A stretch of DNA of 64,000 nucleotides. Source: Seonamhaeicola maritimus. GTDB lineage: Bacteria; Bacteroidota; Bacteroidia; Flavobacteriales; Flavobacteriaceae. The position numbers were made by a program, and so were the translations under genes. Every line of letters begins with the position of its first letter. The first letter of the stretch is position 1. Shown here piece by piece: positions 42,712-51,641 of the stretch. The notes beneath the pieces were generated by a model, which was not told where the DNA came from, did no database searches, and saw nothing but the letters and a program-made list of their open reading frames with translations. The stretch is from contig NZ_VRKQ01000010.1 in NCBI RefSeq assembly GCF_008056315.1, positions 620,001-684,000 on the forward strand, given 5' to 3'.

Positions 42712-43446
42712 TTACTTGAACTTTTGCAGCTGATTAAAAATAATGGTTCTAGATTTTTCGTTTAACACCCTAGTGTCATCAATTGTTAAGCCTTTGGTGG
42801 ATAAAAATTTATGTATTTTAACACGCATTTTACCGGGGCCTCCACTAAAGAATGTGTAAGAAAATCGTTTTTTGTTGTCTGCAAAGGTAAGAGGCACAAT
42901 AGGTATCTGATGATTAATAGCTAATCTGAAAGCACCATCTTTAAATTCATCTAATTCTATATGTTCTTCTGGTACACCACCCTCTGGAAAAATGCAAATA
43001 CTTAACCCAGATTCTAATCGTCTTTGGGCTCTTAAAAAAACAGCTTGCCTACTTTTAGCAGAACTTCTATCTACTAAAATACAAGTTCGTTTATAGAAAA
43101 AACCAAACAACGGAATTTTCGCTAACTCCTTTTTACCAACAAAAACAAACGGATTTTTAACCGATACTAGCATCAGCATAATATCTATCATAGAAGTATG
43201 ATTAGCAATAAACATATAGCTTTTTCCTTTTTCTGGAACCTGATCTCTTTTAAAAGAGTACCTAAAACCCATCCCTATCAGAATAAATTTTGACCAAATA
43301 CGAGCCAGTTTAAAGAAAAAAGGATACCAAGACTCTTTGGAAATAGAAATTAAAAGAACTGGAAACAGCACAATTATAGGAATTAACACAAGGATGTAAA
43401 ACCAAATACGGTATAAAGTCCAGAAAATGTATTTAAATACAATCAT
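42712..43446 (-). CDS. plsC: 1-acyl-sn-glycerol-3-phosphate acyltransferase
   Basis: This 244-residue acyltransferase has an N-terminal membrane segment (FKYIFWTLYRIWFYILVLIP) and the family motifs NHTSMID (catalytic His and Asp), FPEGG and a final PIVPLTF. It makes phosphatidic acid from lysophosphatidic acid. I chose the ATG at 43444-43446 (MIVFKYIFW) over an upstream TTG at 43455. It is a paralogue of the partial gene at the left edge of the window. The gene is transcribed alone. Confidence 0.93.
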   Translation of the reverse strand: MIVFKYIFWTLYRIWFYILVLIPIIVLFPVLLISISKESWYPFFFKLARIWSKFILIGMGFRYSFKRDQVPEKGKSYMFIANHTSMIDIMLMLVSVKNPFVFVGKKELAKIPLFGFFYKRTCILVDRSSAKSRQAVFLRAQRRLESGLSICIFPEGGVPEEHIELDEFKDGAFRLAINHQIPIVPLTFADNKKRFSYTFFSGGPGKMRVKIHKFLSTKGLTIDDTRVLNEKSRTIIFNQLQKFK

Positions 43447-43512
43447 TGACGTCAAAAATACTATTATAAATTGATTATCTTTAAAACATAATAACTTAAA
43501 AATTATATTATT

Positions 43513-43743
43513 ATGGGTTTACTTTATTCTCTATTAATTGGCGGAATTGCTGGTTGGCTAGCTGGAAAATTTATGAAAGGAGGCGGTTTTGGTATTCTAC
43601 TAAATATTGTAATTGGTATTATTGGTGGCATTGTTGGCGGTTGGTTATTAGGCGATTTATTAACTGGTGTAATTGGAGATATTTTAACTGGAGCAATTGG
43701 TGCTTGTGTAATCTTATTTGTAGCGGGTTTGTTAAAAAAATAG
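43513..43743 (+). CDS. GlsB/YeaQ/YmgE family stress-response membrane protein
   Basis: This 76-residue, glycine-rich protein with two or three membrane helices matches the transglycosylase-associated (GlsB/YeaQ/YmgE) family: SLLIGGIAGWLAGKFMKGGG followed by GIIGGIVGGWLLGDLL and a last helix ACVILFVAGLL. Members are induced by stress, but the molecular role is unclear. It is a single gene with its own terminator, divergent from plsC. Confidence 0.93.
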   Translation: MGLLYSLLIGGIAGWLAGKFMKGGGFGILLNIVIGIIGGIVGGWLLGDLLTGVIGDILTGAIGACVILFVAGLLKK

Positions 43744-43764
43744 TTTTATTAAAAATTTATAGAT

Positions 43765-43788
43765 AAAGTGGCGAAAGCCACTTTTTTT
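43765..43788 (+). terminator. terminator of the GlsB-like gene
   Basis: An 8-bp stem AAAGTGGC / GCCACTTT closed by the stable tetraloop GAAA is followed by a T-tract. Confidence 0.85.
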
Positions 43789-43803
43789 ATTGCATAACTT
43801 CAT

Positions 43804-43811
43804 TAAATTTG
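43804..43811 (+). promoter_or_regulatory. promoter -7 element of trpS
   Basis: TAAATTTG matches TAnnTTTG and predicts a leader of about 10 bases before the ATG at 43828. A T-run around 43782-43788 occupies the -33 region. Confidence 0.5.
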
Positions 43812-43827
43812 CCGTTTACAACAATTT

Positions 43828-44796
43828 ATGGCAAGAATACTTACAGGAATACAAAGTACAGGTACACCACACTTAGGAAATATTTTAGGCGCAATAATTC
43901 CGGCTATAAAAATGGCGGAAAAACCTGAGAACGATTCTTATTTGTTTATAGCAAATTTGCACTCTTTAACCCAAATTAAAGATGCACAAACTTTGCGAGA
44001 AAATACATATTCAACTGCTGCTGCGTGGTTAGCCTTTGGATTAGATATTGAAAAAAGTGTATTTTACAGACAAAGTGATGTTCCGCAAGTAACCGAATTA
44101 ACCTGGTATTTAAATTGTTTTTTTCCATACCAACGCTTAACACTTGCTCATAGTTTCAAAGATAAAGCCGATAGATTAGAGGATGTAAACTCTGGCCTAT
44201 TCACTTATCCCATGCTTATGGCTGCGGATATTTTAATGTATGATGCCGAAATAATCCCAGTTGGAAAAGACCAAGAGCAGCATATTGAAATGACTCGTGA
44301 TGTAGCAACTCGTTTTCATGCCAAAGTTGGAGAAACATTCGTTTTGCCAAAAGCCGATATTCAAAAAGAAACCATGCTTATTCCTGGAACAGATGGTGAA
44401 AAGATGAGTAAAAGTAAAGGTAATATCATCAATATATTTCTTGCTGATAAAAAACTGCGCAAACAAATCATGTCTATTAAAACAGATAGCACACCATTAG
44501 AAGACCCTAAAGACTGGAAGACATGCAACTGTTTTGCCATTTATAGCCTTTTAGCCAGTAATGAACAAAAGGAGTCAATGAAGTCTAATTATGAAAGCGG
44601 TGGTTACGGTTACGGACATGCTAAACAAGCATTATTTGATTTAATTATTGAAAAGTTTGAAGTAGAACGTGAAAAATATAACTATTTCATGAACAACCTT
44701 GATGAGTTGGATAAGGCGCTTTCTGTGGGGGCTGAAAAAGCAAAATTGGTTGCAAACGACGTCCTTAATAGAGTTAGAGAAAAAGTAGGATATTAA
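43828..44796 (+). CDS. trpS: tryptophanyl-tRNA synthetase
   Basis: TrpS charges tRNA(Trp). This 322-residue class I synthetase has the HIGH-like motif TPHLGN near residue 18, the tryptophan-pocket region YPMLMAADILMYDAEIIPVGKDQEQHIEM, and the KMSKS motif as EKMSKSKGN. It is the usual bacterial single-domain form without extension. It is monocistronic between a terminator and a TAT-exported protein. Confidence 0.97.
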   Translation: MARILTGIQSTGTPHLGNILGAIIPAIKMAEKPENDSYLFIANLHSLTQIKDAQTLRENTYSTAAAWLAFGLDIEKSVFYRQSDVPQVTELTWYLNCFFPYQRLTLAHSFKDKADRLEDVNSGLFTYPMLMAADILMYDAEIIPVGKDQEQHIEMTRDVATRFHAKVGETFVLPKADIQKETMLIPGTDGEKMSKSKGNIINIFLADKKLRKQIMSIKTDSTPLEDPKDWKTCNCFAIYSLLASNEQKESMKSNYESGGYGYGHAKQALFDLIIEKFEVEREKYNYFMNNLDELDKALSVGAEKAKLVANDVLNRVREKVGY

Positions 44797-44891
44797 TCAA
44801 ATCTCTATTTCCTTTTACCATTTCTTAGTTTTTTAATTAGGATTTACCTCTAAATTTAATTAGTATATTTAGTGCTATTAATCCGCTTAAA

Positions 44892-45950
44892 ATGAAAACT
44901 TCCAGACGATCTTTTATTAAAACAACTGCTTTGGCTGGTGCCGCAACTGTTGCAATACCATCCTACGGTTTTACTATTTTAAAAAAACCAAATCTTTTAA
45001 AAGAAACAATTGGTCATGGTGATTTTACATATCGTGTTCATAAGGAGTGGGGAAACTTAGACCGTGTTAATACACCGGTTAAAAACTGTCATGAAATGGT
45101 CATGGACTCTAAAGGCAGGTTAATTATGGTGACAGATGAGGTTAAAAACAATATTATTGTTTACGATAAATCTGGAGAGCTTTTAACATCTTGGACACAC
45201 AACATGAAATCTGGCCATGGATTGACAATTTCAAAAGAAGGAGAGGAAGACATGTTGTTTATTGTTGATAATGGTGGCCGAATCATTAAAACTACAGTTG
45301 ATGGGAAAGTGCTTATGGAATTACCAGATCCAAGAAAAATTGGTGTTTATGAATCCAATCAGCATTACAGACCAACTGAAACTGCAGTTGCTCCTAATGG
45401 AGATATTTATGTTGCCGACGGTTATGGTTCAGACTTTATTATTCAATACAATAAAGATGGGGAATACATAAGAAAGTTCGGTGGTCGTGGTTATGAAGAC
45501 CATCAATTTAATACCGTTCACGGAGTAGCTATTGATGATAGAGACCCTAACAACCTCACTCTTATGTGCACTTCTAGAAAGCACAATTCGTTTAAACGTT
45601 ACACTTTAGATGGCAAGTACCTAAGTACCATTTTTTTACCTGGTGCTTTTGTATGTAGACCGGTAATAGATGGTGAAAATTTATATGCGGGTGTGTGTTG
45701 GTCTAGATTAAAATATATGGCCCAAACACCAAACTCTGGTTTTGTGACAATTTTAGATAAAAACAACAAGGTAATTTCAAACCCAGGTGGCAAAGAACCC
45801 ATTTATGAGAATGGTGAATTAAAAATGATGGTTCAAGACATTCCATTATTCCATCATTGTCATGATGTATGCGTAGATGAAGACAAAAACCTTTATATCT
45901 GCCAATGGAATGCTAACAAAGCCTACCCCATAAAACTAGAAAGAGTTTAG
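44892..45950 (+). CDS. TAT-exported 6-bladed beta-propeller (NHL-like) protein
   Basis: This 352-residue protein starts with a twin-arginine signal (SRRSFIKTTALAGAATVAIP), so it is exported folded. The mature part has NHL/6-bladed propeller repeats (AVAPNGDIYVADGYGSDFIIQYNKDGEYIRKFG, and VHGVAIDDRDPNNLTLMCTSRKHNSFKRY). Relatives are annotated as peptidylglycine alpha-amidating-like or hypothetical propellers. No catalytic residues can be identified. Its stop is 3 bases from the convergent dprA stop. Confidence 0.85.
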   Translation: MKTSRRSFIKTTALAGAATVAIPSYGFTILKKPNLLKETIGHGDFTYRVHKEWGNLDRVNTPVKNCHEMVMDSKGRLIMVTDEVKNNIIVYDKSGELLTSWTHNMKSGHGLTISKEGEEDMLFIVDNGGRIIKTTVDGKVLMELPDPRKIGVYESNQHYRPTETAVAPNGDIYVADGYGSDFIIQYNKDGEYIRKFGGRGYEDHQFNTVHGVAIDDRDPNNLTLMCTSRKHNSFKRYTLDGKYLSTIFLPGAFVCRPVIDGENLYAGVCWSRLKYMAQTPNSGFVTILDKNNKVISNPGGKEPIYENGELKMMVQDIPLFHHCHDVCVDEDKNLYICQWNANKAYPIKLERV

Positions 45951-45953
45951 TTA

Positions 45954-47057
45954 TTATACAACTTCAAACAGTTTTCCTGGAAGCGGTCTGATTATTCCTT
46001 TTAATTCCATATTTAGTAGAGTACTTGACACTTTAAAAATGGGTAATCTGCAATTTATAGCAATAACGTCCAACTGCTGTTTTTCGTTATCTTTTAAATA
46101 ATTATAAATAGTTTTTTCTGTAGCGTCCAACTCAACAAATAATTGCTTTTGTAATACTGGTTTATGGTCATCTTCTAGCTTCCAATTCAAAATATATGGG
46201 ACATCTAATGGGTTAGTGAGCATCATTGCTTTTTGATGTTTTATCAAGTTGTTACACCCAATACTTTGGCTATCTGTAACTCTCCCCGGAACTGCAAACA
46301 CATCTCTATTATATGAATTGGCAATATCTGCAGTTACTAAACTTCCACCTTTCTCAGCAGATTCAATTACAATAGTTGCCTCACTTAACCCTGCAATAAT
46401 TCTATTTCGCTTTATAAAATTATTTCTATCAAAAACATCGGTACTCCAAAAGTCAGAGAAAAACCCACCATTATTTTCAACATCAACCATATACTTTTTA
46501 TGCACTTTTGGGTAAATCTGATTCAAACCATGCGCTAAACAACCAATAGTTTGTATACCATTTTTTATGGCTGCCTTATGGGCCGTAATATCTGTTCCGT
46601 ATGCAAAACCTGAAACTATTATGGGGTTATAGGGTTTCAATTGTTCAACCAAATTATTACAAAACGTAATACCATTAGTTGTAATCTTTCTAGTGCCAAC
46701 AATACTAATTATTCGTTGTTGCTCTAAACTAATATTTCCTGTCTGAAATAATAAAATTGGACCATCAATACAGTGTTTTAGTTTTTCAGGGTAACTCTCT
46801 CCTTTGAAATATGAGACTTTTATCTTATTCTCTTTAATAAAGTGTATCTCCTCTCCTGCTGCTTTTAAGTGATTTGACTTATGAATATCTATTAGAATAG
46901 CCTGACCAATGCCATCAATTTTAGCTAAGGTTTGCTTCTTTTCTTTTAAAACAGCCTCCGCAGACCCACAAAAAGAAATGAGTCTTTTAGCAGTAATATC
47001 ACCAATTTTTGGCACATGCTGCAGAGCTAAAGTATAAAGCAAATCATTTTCTGTCAT
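45954..47057 (-). CDS. dprA: DNA-processing protein DprA
   Basis: DprA loads RecA onto incoming single-stranded DNA during transformation. This 367-residue protein has N-terminal helix-hairpin-helix (PKIGDITAKRLISFCGSAEAVL), the Rossmann core IISIVGTRKITTNG, SGFAYGTDITAHKAAI, FIKRNRIIAGLSEATIVIESAEKGGSLVTA, and a C-terminal winged-helix domain. It is complete. Its neighbours are not competence genes, so regulation cannot be inferred. Confidence 0.95.
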   Translation of the reverse strand: MTENDLLYTLALQHVPKIGDITAKRLISFCGSAEAVLKEKKQTLAKIDGIGQAILIDIHKSNHLKAAGEEIHFIKENKIKVSYFKGESYPEKLKHCIDGPILLFQTGNISLEQQRIISIVGTRKITTNGITFCNNLVEQLKPYNPIIVSGFAYGTDITAHKAAIKNGIQTIGCLAHGLNQIYPKVHKKYMVDVENNGGFFSDFWSTDVFDRNNFIKRNRIIAGLSEATIVIESAEKGGSLVTADIANSYNRDVFAVPGRVTDSQSIGCNNLIKHQKAMMLTNPLDVPYILNWKLEDDHKPVLQKQLFVELDATEKTIYNYLKDNEKQQLDVIAINCRLPIFKVSSTLLNMELKGIIRPLPGKLFEVV

Positions 47058-47227
47058 TGAATCTTTTCGGTTTTTTGCTTACAAGAAAGTAAATTTTGGG
47101 CAATAATTGAGGTTTTAAATTATTCAAAATCTATTTACAGATTATCGATGATTTCCGATAAAATGTAAAAAATAATCATCTGTTAATAAATAGTTAAGTC
47201 TAAACTTTCATGAGAGACATATTTTTT

Positions 47228-47235
47228 TAACTTTG
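47228..47235 (+). promoter_or_regulatory. promoter -7 element touching the HU-SPOR start codon
   Basis: TAACTTTG matches TAnnTTTG, with a TTTC at 47206-47209 about 18 bases upstream as -33. Transcription should begin close to the ATG at 47241, implying a leaderless or nearly leaderless mRNA. Confidence 0.5.
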
Positions 47236-47240
47236 TTTTC

Positions 47241-48590
47241 ATGCAACTTGAAACCTACATTGGCGATTTACTGTACAGATATGAATGTGTTACTATTACA
47301 GGGTTTGGAGCTTTTTTAACACAACGTATATCGGCTTCAATTGATGATTCAACCAACACTTTTTATGCTCCAAATAAAAGCGTGTCTTTTAATGAACAAA
47401 TTCAAAAAAATGATGGGTTGTTGGCACACTATATTGCAGATGTAGAGAAAATTCCTTTTGAAACTGCCAATAAAAAAATAGAAAAGCGCGTAAAAATTTT
47501 AAAGTCTTATTTAACTCAAGGCGAAACGCTTACATTCAAAAATATTGGCGAGATAGTTTTGAATAGTGAAGGTAAAATTTTGTTTGAACCAACTTACCAC
47601 ATAAACTATTTAACAGATTCTTTTGGCCTATCTCAATTTGTGTCTCCAGTAGTTACTAGAGAAGTTTACAAGAAAGAAGTTGAGGACATTGAAAAAGTAG
47701 TACCAATTGCTATTACTAGTGAAAGGCGAAAAGCTAAACCTTATTTAAGGTACGCTGCAGTTGCATTAATTGCGTTGACTATAGGTGGTTTTGCGGCTTC
47801 TAAGTTTTATGTAAATAAAATTGAAACTTATAACCAATTAGCTCAAGAAGAAGCGCAAAAACAATTAGAAACTCAAATTCAACAGGCTACTTTCAACCTA
47901 AATGCATTACCAACCATTACCTTGAATGTTAGTAAACAAACAGGTAATTATCATGTAGTTGCCGGCGCTTTTAGAGTTGAAGGAAACAGTATAAAAAAAA
48001 TAAAACAACTTAAAGCGGAGGGTTTTAAAGCTAGAGAAATTGGGGTAAATAAATATGGCTTGCATGAGGTTGTTTATGGTAGCTACGAAGATAGAATTGA
48101 AGCTTTGCAGGCCTTAAGAGCTATTAAAAAAACTCATAATAAAGAGGCTTGGCTAAAGGTTCAGCCTTTAGGAGGTAGCTCTCAAAAATCTAATTTTACC
48201 CTGCATAAAAAACAAGTAGAAAGTACTGAACAATTCGAGCAATCTAGTATTCTCACTAATTCAGGTAAAAATAAAATTATAATTGATAGTGACTTTAAAT
48301 TTGATAAAAGTCCTAATATTATTCCAATTATAAAAGAAGTTGATGAAGTTGATGGTGGTTTTTATACTGTTATTGGAGCATTTACCGATATTTCAAAAAG
48401 AGATGAGTTTTTAACCGTTCTTTCTTCTTCTGGATATAAAAACCTTGGGTTTTTCTTTGATAAAAAAGGTTTAACCTATCTGGTTTTTAATGAAAAATTC
48501 AATGATTTAGAATCAGCTAAAAATGCAATGACTGATGAAAAGAACTCTATCTTCAAGGGTAAAATCACTATAGTTAAAGTAGAAAAGTAA
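47241..48590 (+). CDS. HU-like and SPOR domain membrane protein
   Basis: This 449-residue protein begins with two HU/CCDC81-like domains (residues about 1-130; ECVTITGFGAFLTQRI, then SFNEQIQKNDGLLAHYIA), followed by a membrane helix at about 170-187 (RYAAVALIALTIGGFAAS) and a periplasmic part with a SPOR-type module at about 231-310 and a second one near 369-447. SPOR domains bind denuded peptidoglycan at division sites. The cytoplasmic HU-like part could touch DNA, so the protein may connect the chromosome or septum to the wall. It is single and its promoter sits at the start codon. Confidence 0.88.
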   Translation: MQLETYIGDLLYRYECVTITGFGAFLTQRISASIDDSTNTFYAPNKSVSFNEQIQKNDGLLAHYIADVEKIPFETANKKIEKRVKILKSYLTQGETLTFKNIGEIVLNSEGKILFEPTYHINYLTDSFGLSQFVSPVVTREVYKKEVEDIEKVVPIAITSERRKAKPYLRYAAVALIALTIGGFAASKFYVNKIETYNQLAQEEAQKQLETQIQQATFNLNALPTITLNVSKQTGNYHVVAGAFRVEGNSIKKIKQLKAEGFKAREIGVNKYGLHEVVYGSYEDRIEALQALRAIKKTHNKEAWLKVQPLGGSSQKSNFTLHKKQVESTEQFEQSSILTNSGKNKIIIDSDFKFDKSPNIIPIIKEVDEVDGGFYTVIGAFTDISKRDEFLTVLSSSGYKNLGFFFDKKGLTYLVFNEKFNDLESAKNAMTDEKNSIFKGKITIVKVEK

Positions 48591-48644
48591 TTATTTTCTG
48601 TTTTAAAATTTACCCTTAATATTTTTAAATTCTTAAAAGCATAG

Positions 48645-48652
48645 TACCTTTG
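48645..48652 (+). promoter_or_regulatory. promoter -7 element of the thioesterase gene
   Basis: TACCTTTG matches TAnnTTTG and predicts a leader of under 10 bases before the ATG at 48667. Confidence 0.5.
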
Positions 48653-48666
48653 CCTTCATTAAATTC

Positions 48667-49182
48667 ATGATAATGAAAGGAAAAACACCGAAGCAATCTA
48701 AAACAATACTTACTGACATGGTTTTACCAGGTGAAACCAACCCCTTAAATAACCTTTTTGGAGGTGAACTATTAGCAAGAATGGATAGAGCCGCGAGTAT
48801 TGCTGCAAGACGTCATAGCAGACGTATTGTTGTCACTGCCTCTGTAAATCATGTAGCTTTCAATAGAGCTGTTCCATTGGGAAGTGTGGTTACAGTTGAA
48901 GCAAAAGTTTCAAGAGCGTTTAAAACCTCTATGGAGGTTTATATTGATGTTTGGATTGAAGACCGTGAATCTGGTGAAAGAACACAAGCCAATGAAGCTA
49001 TTTACACTTTTGTTGCGGTTGATGAAACTGGCCGCCCTATTGCAGTTCCGGAAGTGATACCAGAAACAAACCTTGAAAAAGAACGCTTTGATGCTGCTTT
49101 ACGAAGAAAACAACTTAGTTTGCTTTTAGCAGGAAAAATAAAACCTCACCAAGCTACAGAACTAAAGGCTTTGTTTGAGTAA
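48667..49182 (+). CDS. acyl-CoA thioesterase (hotdog fold)
   Basis: This 171-residue hotdog-fold protein matches the YciA/cytosolic long-chain acyl-CoA hydrolase group: VLPGETNPLNNLFGGELLARMDRAASIAARRHSRR, then VVTASVNHVAFNRAVPLGSVVTVEAKV. It would hydrolyse acyl-CoA to free acid and CoA in the cytoplasm. A second ATG at 48673 is an equally good start. It is monocistronic with a promoter element at 48645. Confidence 0.92.
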   Translation: MIMKGKTPKQSKTILTDMVLPGETNPLNNLFGGELLARMDRAASIAARRHSRRIVVTASVNHVAFNRAVPLGSVVTVEAKVSRAFKTSMEVYIDVWIEDRESGERTQANEAIYTFVAVDETGRPIAVPEVIPETNLEKERFDAALRRKQLSLLLAGKIKPHQATELKALFE

Positions 49183-49336
49183 AAAACTGTTTTGGGCTTT
49201 ACCTAAAAGTCAGGCTATAAGTTGCAATCTTTTGTTTACTTCACACAAAAGGATTTATATTTCTATCCCTAACACAATTAAACCAATGGTCTCTTTTTAA
49301 GTCTAAATAGCATTATGAACCCAAATTTATATTGCT

Positions 49337-49549
49337 ATGAGAACTTTTGTTATTTTAATTTCCGCATTTTTGTTATTAAACTTGTCCTCTTGTGCTACTC
49401 ATGTAAGTAAAAGACCTGCAAAGGTAACTGTAATAAAAACAGTGCCTAAACATCACAGAATTGTTACCGTAAAAGGTAAACGTTACTATTTTTGGAGCGG
49501 AAAACATTATAAGAAAACCAGAAGAGGTTTTGTTCTAGTAAGAGTTTAA
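49337..49549 (+). CDS. small basic lipoprotein of unknown function
   Basis: This 70-residue protein has a lipoprotein signal with lipobox LSSC (residues 16-19; VILISAFLLLNLSSCATHV) and a very basic mature part (KHHRIVTVKGKRYYFWSGKH, then YKKTRRGFVLVRV) that ends in the Tyr- and Val-rich pattern of small envelope proteins in flavobacteria. No function is known. About 154 bases separate it from the thioesterase; I see no gene or hairpin in that gap. Confidence 0.65.
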   Translation: MRTFVILISAFLLLNLSSCATHVSKRPAKVTVIKTVPKHHRIVTVKGKRYYFWSGKHYKKTRRGFVLVRV

Positions 49550-49644
49550 AACATTTGTTATTCCTGAATTTGTCTTAGAACTTCATTAGGCTGATAATCA
49601 ATTTTATGAGCTCTCTAAAACAAGTTCAGGTTAATTCAAAAGTC

Positions 49645-50874
49645 CTACATTTTATAAATCCAATTAGCGGGGTTTTCTTTAACCAATCCTTTGGACAGTA
49701 CAAATCCTAAAATAGTTTTACCATCTGCTGGATTGGTAAATACTTCCCCTATAATCTGTTTAACAGCAACCTTATCTCCCTTTTTAACATAGATCTTAGA
49801 TAAATTTTTATAAACCGTCACGTAACTACCATGACGAATCATAACCATAGGATTGGAGTTTTTAATCTTAATTATCTCACTAACTTCTCCTTTAAACACC
49901 GCAAGTGCTTTGGCACCCTTCTCGGTTGTAATAGAAACACCATTCCTATCAACAATTAATGTTCTGTCAACTGTTGAAGGCTGACGCCCATATCTAGAAC
50001 TAACACGACCTCTTTCAACTGGCCATGGCAACTTGCCCTTGTTAGCAACAAAGTTTGAAGCTAATACTTTTTCTTCTGGAGTTAAGGCAAAAGAAGTTGA
50101 AGTAGTAGATTTACCAGCACTCTTATTAGACGCTGCAATAGCTGCTCTAATAATTTTATCTATTTCTCTATCAATTCTTGCAGCTTCACGTTCTTTTTGA
50201 CGAATTTGAGCGGTGTACTTTGACAAATTCTTTCTAATAGATTTCATCAAATTCTCATGCAAACCTCGTTCTGCTTCTAAAGATCTCTGTGTTACTCTGT
50301 TTTCTGCAATAAGTTTCTTTTTTTCTTCCTGTTGCTTTAACAACCCTTTATTAAGCTCTTGTAATTCGAAAGTCTTAGACTTAATTGTTTCACCTTGTTG
50401 TCTTTGATGGTTAGCATATTGTTTTATGTACTGCAACCTTTTATAAGCCTGTTTAAAATCCGTTGAAGACAGTAAAAACATAATTCTACTATGTTCATTT
50501 TTACTTTTATAAGACTTAACAACCATGGCAGCATAGTCTTCCTTAAGCTGTTTTAATTCTTCTCTTAAATTGGTAATCTTCTTCTGATTAGAATTAATCT
50601 CTCTATTTAAATAATTAGCTTGCTGATTGGTAACCTTTATCAGGTTATCTAATACACTAATCTTATAACTATATTCTTCAATCTGCGATAATTCGGATTT
50701 CTCTTTTGTCTTATCCTGAGCTCTTAGTTGACTTATTTTTTGAATTTCTCGTCTAAGTTCTTGTCTACGAGTTTCTAACTCCTTTTGTTTATTGCTTTGA
50801 GAATATGCAATTGAACCAGATAACAAAATGGCTATTACAAATACTAACCTATATGGGAACAATTTTTTGGTCAT
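49645..50874 (-). CDS. EnvC-like murein hydrolase activator (coiled coil, degenerate M23)
   Basis: This 409-residue protein has a signal peptide (FPYRLVFVIAILLSGSIAYSQ), a long coiled coil (about 25-240) and a C-terminal LytM/M23 domain (about 290-409). The metal-binding HxxxD and HxH patterns of active M23 peptidases are not seen (RNGVSIT, MIRHGSYVTVYKNLS), as in E. coli EnvC, which activates amidases rather than cutting itself. Cell separation is therefore the likely role. It is the last gene of the operon TPR protein - DUF4292 - this gene; its start overlaps the previous stop by one base. Confidence 0.9.
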   Translation of the reverse strand: MTKKLFPYRLVFVIAILLSGSIAYSQSNKQKELETRRQELRREIQKISQLRAQDKTKEKSELSQIEEYSYKISVLDNLIKVTNQQANYLNREINSNQKKITNLREELKQLKEDYAAMVVKSYKSKNEHSRIMFLLSSTDFKQAYKRLQYIKQYANHQRQQGETIKSKTFELQELNKGLLKQQEEKKKLIAENRVTQRSLEAERGLHENLMKSIRKNLSKYTAQIRQKEREAARIDREIDKIIRAAIAASNKSAGKSTTSTSFALTPEEKVLASNFVANKGKLPWPVERGRVSSRYGRQPSTVDRTLIVDRNGVSITTEKGAKALAVFKGEVSEIIKIKNSNPMVMIRHGSYVTVYKNLSKIYVKKGDKVAVKQIIGEVFTNPADGKTILGFVLSKGLVKENPANWIYKM

Positions 50875-51641
50875 TAAAGCTTAATCTCTTTATAGCCCGA
50901 AGGAATTTTAAATGGAAATCTTAAATCTTCATTTAAAGTAACATTTTTAAATTCCAACCCAATAATAAGCTCCTCATTAGCCTCAACTGCTATTACTTTT
51001 ACCTTTTCTGGCAAAATCTGTTTATCAACCTCTTGATGTGATAAATAATCTATTTGCAAATGTCTTAACTCTTGTGGTTGCGATATTTGTTGAGACTTTA
51101 ACTTAAAAAGTGAAGGGTCTAACAAAAAGAAAATTTCAATTGGTTCTCTTTGTTTTTTTGGTTGTAAAATGTATGACTCATCATCAACTGAAAGCTTATA
51201 ATTATCTTCTTTTAAGTCATAAATTGCATCGCCTATTAATAAGCTCTGAACCTTTTGAAAGTCTAAATCTGTTCCTAATAAGCCACTTAAATAAGCGTAA
51301 TCACCTTCAAAATAAGTGTTGTCCAACTTATTATAAAAGCTCACCTTATCTGGTGTTACTAATGCCTTGACTACAGAAAATGTAGCGCTCATCCATAAAG
51401 TCTCATCTTTTTTAGCTCTAAAATTCACTGAATGACTCTGAGTATTTTTACCATCATCATAAGTTATTTTAAGTGTAGATTTTATGGTTTTATAGTCTGG
51501 ACTCTTCTTATTATTTTCTTTTATAAGCTGTCTTGAAGATAAACTGTAATTGGCCTCACCTCCACTTACCGTTTTTGCTGATTTACAGTTAAAAAGCGTA
51601 ATAACAAACAACGTTATTATGATTTGGGTTAGTATTCTCAT
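50874..51641 (-). CDS. DUF4292 lipoprotein (LolB-like fold)
   Basis: This 255-residue lipoprotein has a signal ending in LFNC (RILTQIIITLFVITLFNCKS) and the DUF4292 body, which resembles the LolB/LolA lipoprotein-binding beta fold (TLWMSATFSVVKALVTPDKV). It would sit in the outer membrane facing the periplasm. The gene shares single-base overlaps with both neighbours (TPR protein before, EnvC-like after), and this trio is commonly found together in Bacteroidota, suggesting a wall or outer-membrane job. No biochemical function is known. Confidence 0.85.
   Translation of the reverse strand: MRILTQIIITLFVITLFNCKSAKTVSGGEANYSLSSRQLIKENNKKSPDYKTIKSTLKITYDDGKNTQSHSVNFRAKKDETLWMSATFSVVKALVTPDKVSFYNKLDNTYFEGDYAYLSGLLGTDLDFQKVQSLLIGDAIYDLKEDNYKLSVDDESYILQPKKQREPIEIFFLLDPSLFKLKSQQISQPQELRHLQIDYLSHQEVDKQILPEKVKVIAVEANEELIIGLEFKNVTLNEDLRFPFKIPSGYKEIKL

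Noticed and set aside
49645-50874. Active M23 endopeptidase
   Set aside because: The metal-binding histidine/aspartate patterns are missing; it fits an EnvC-like activator better.
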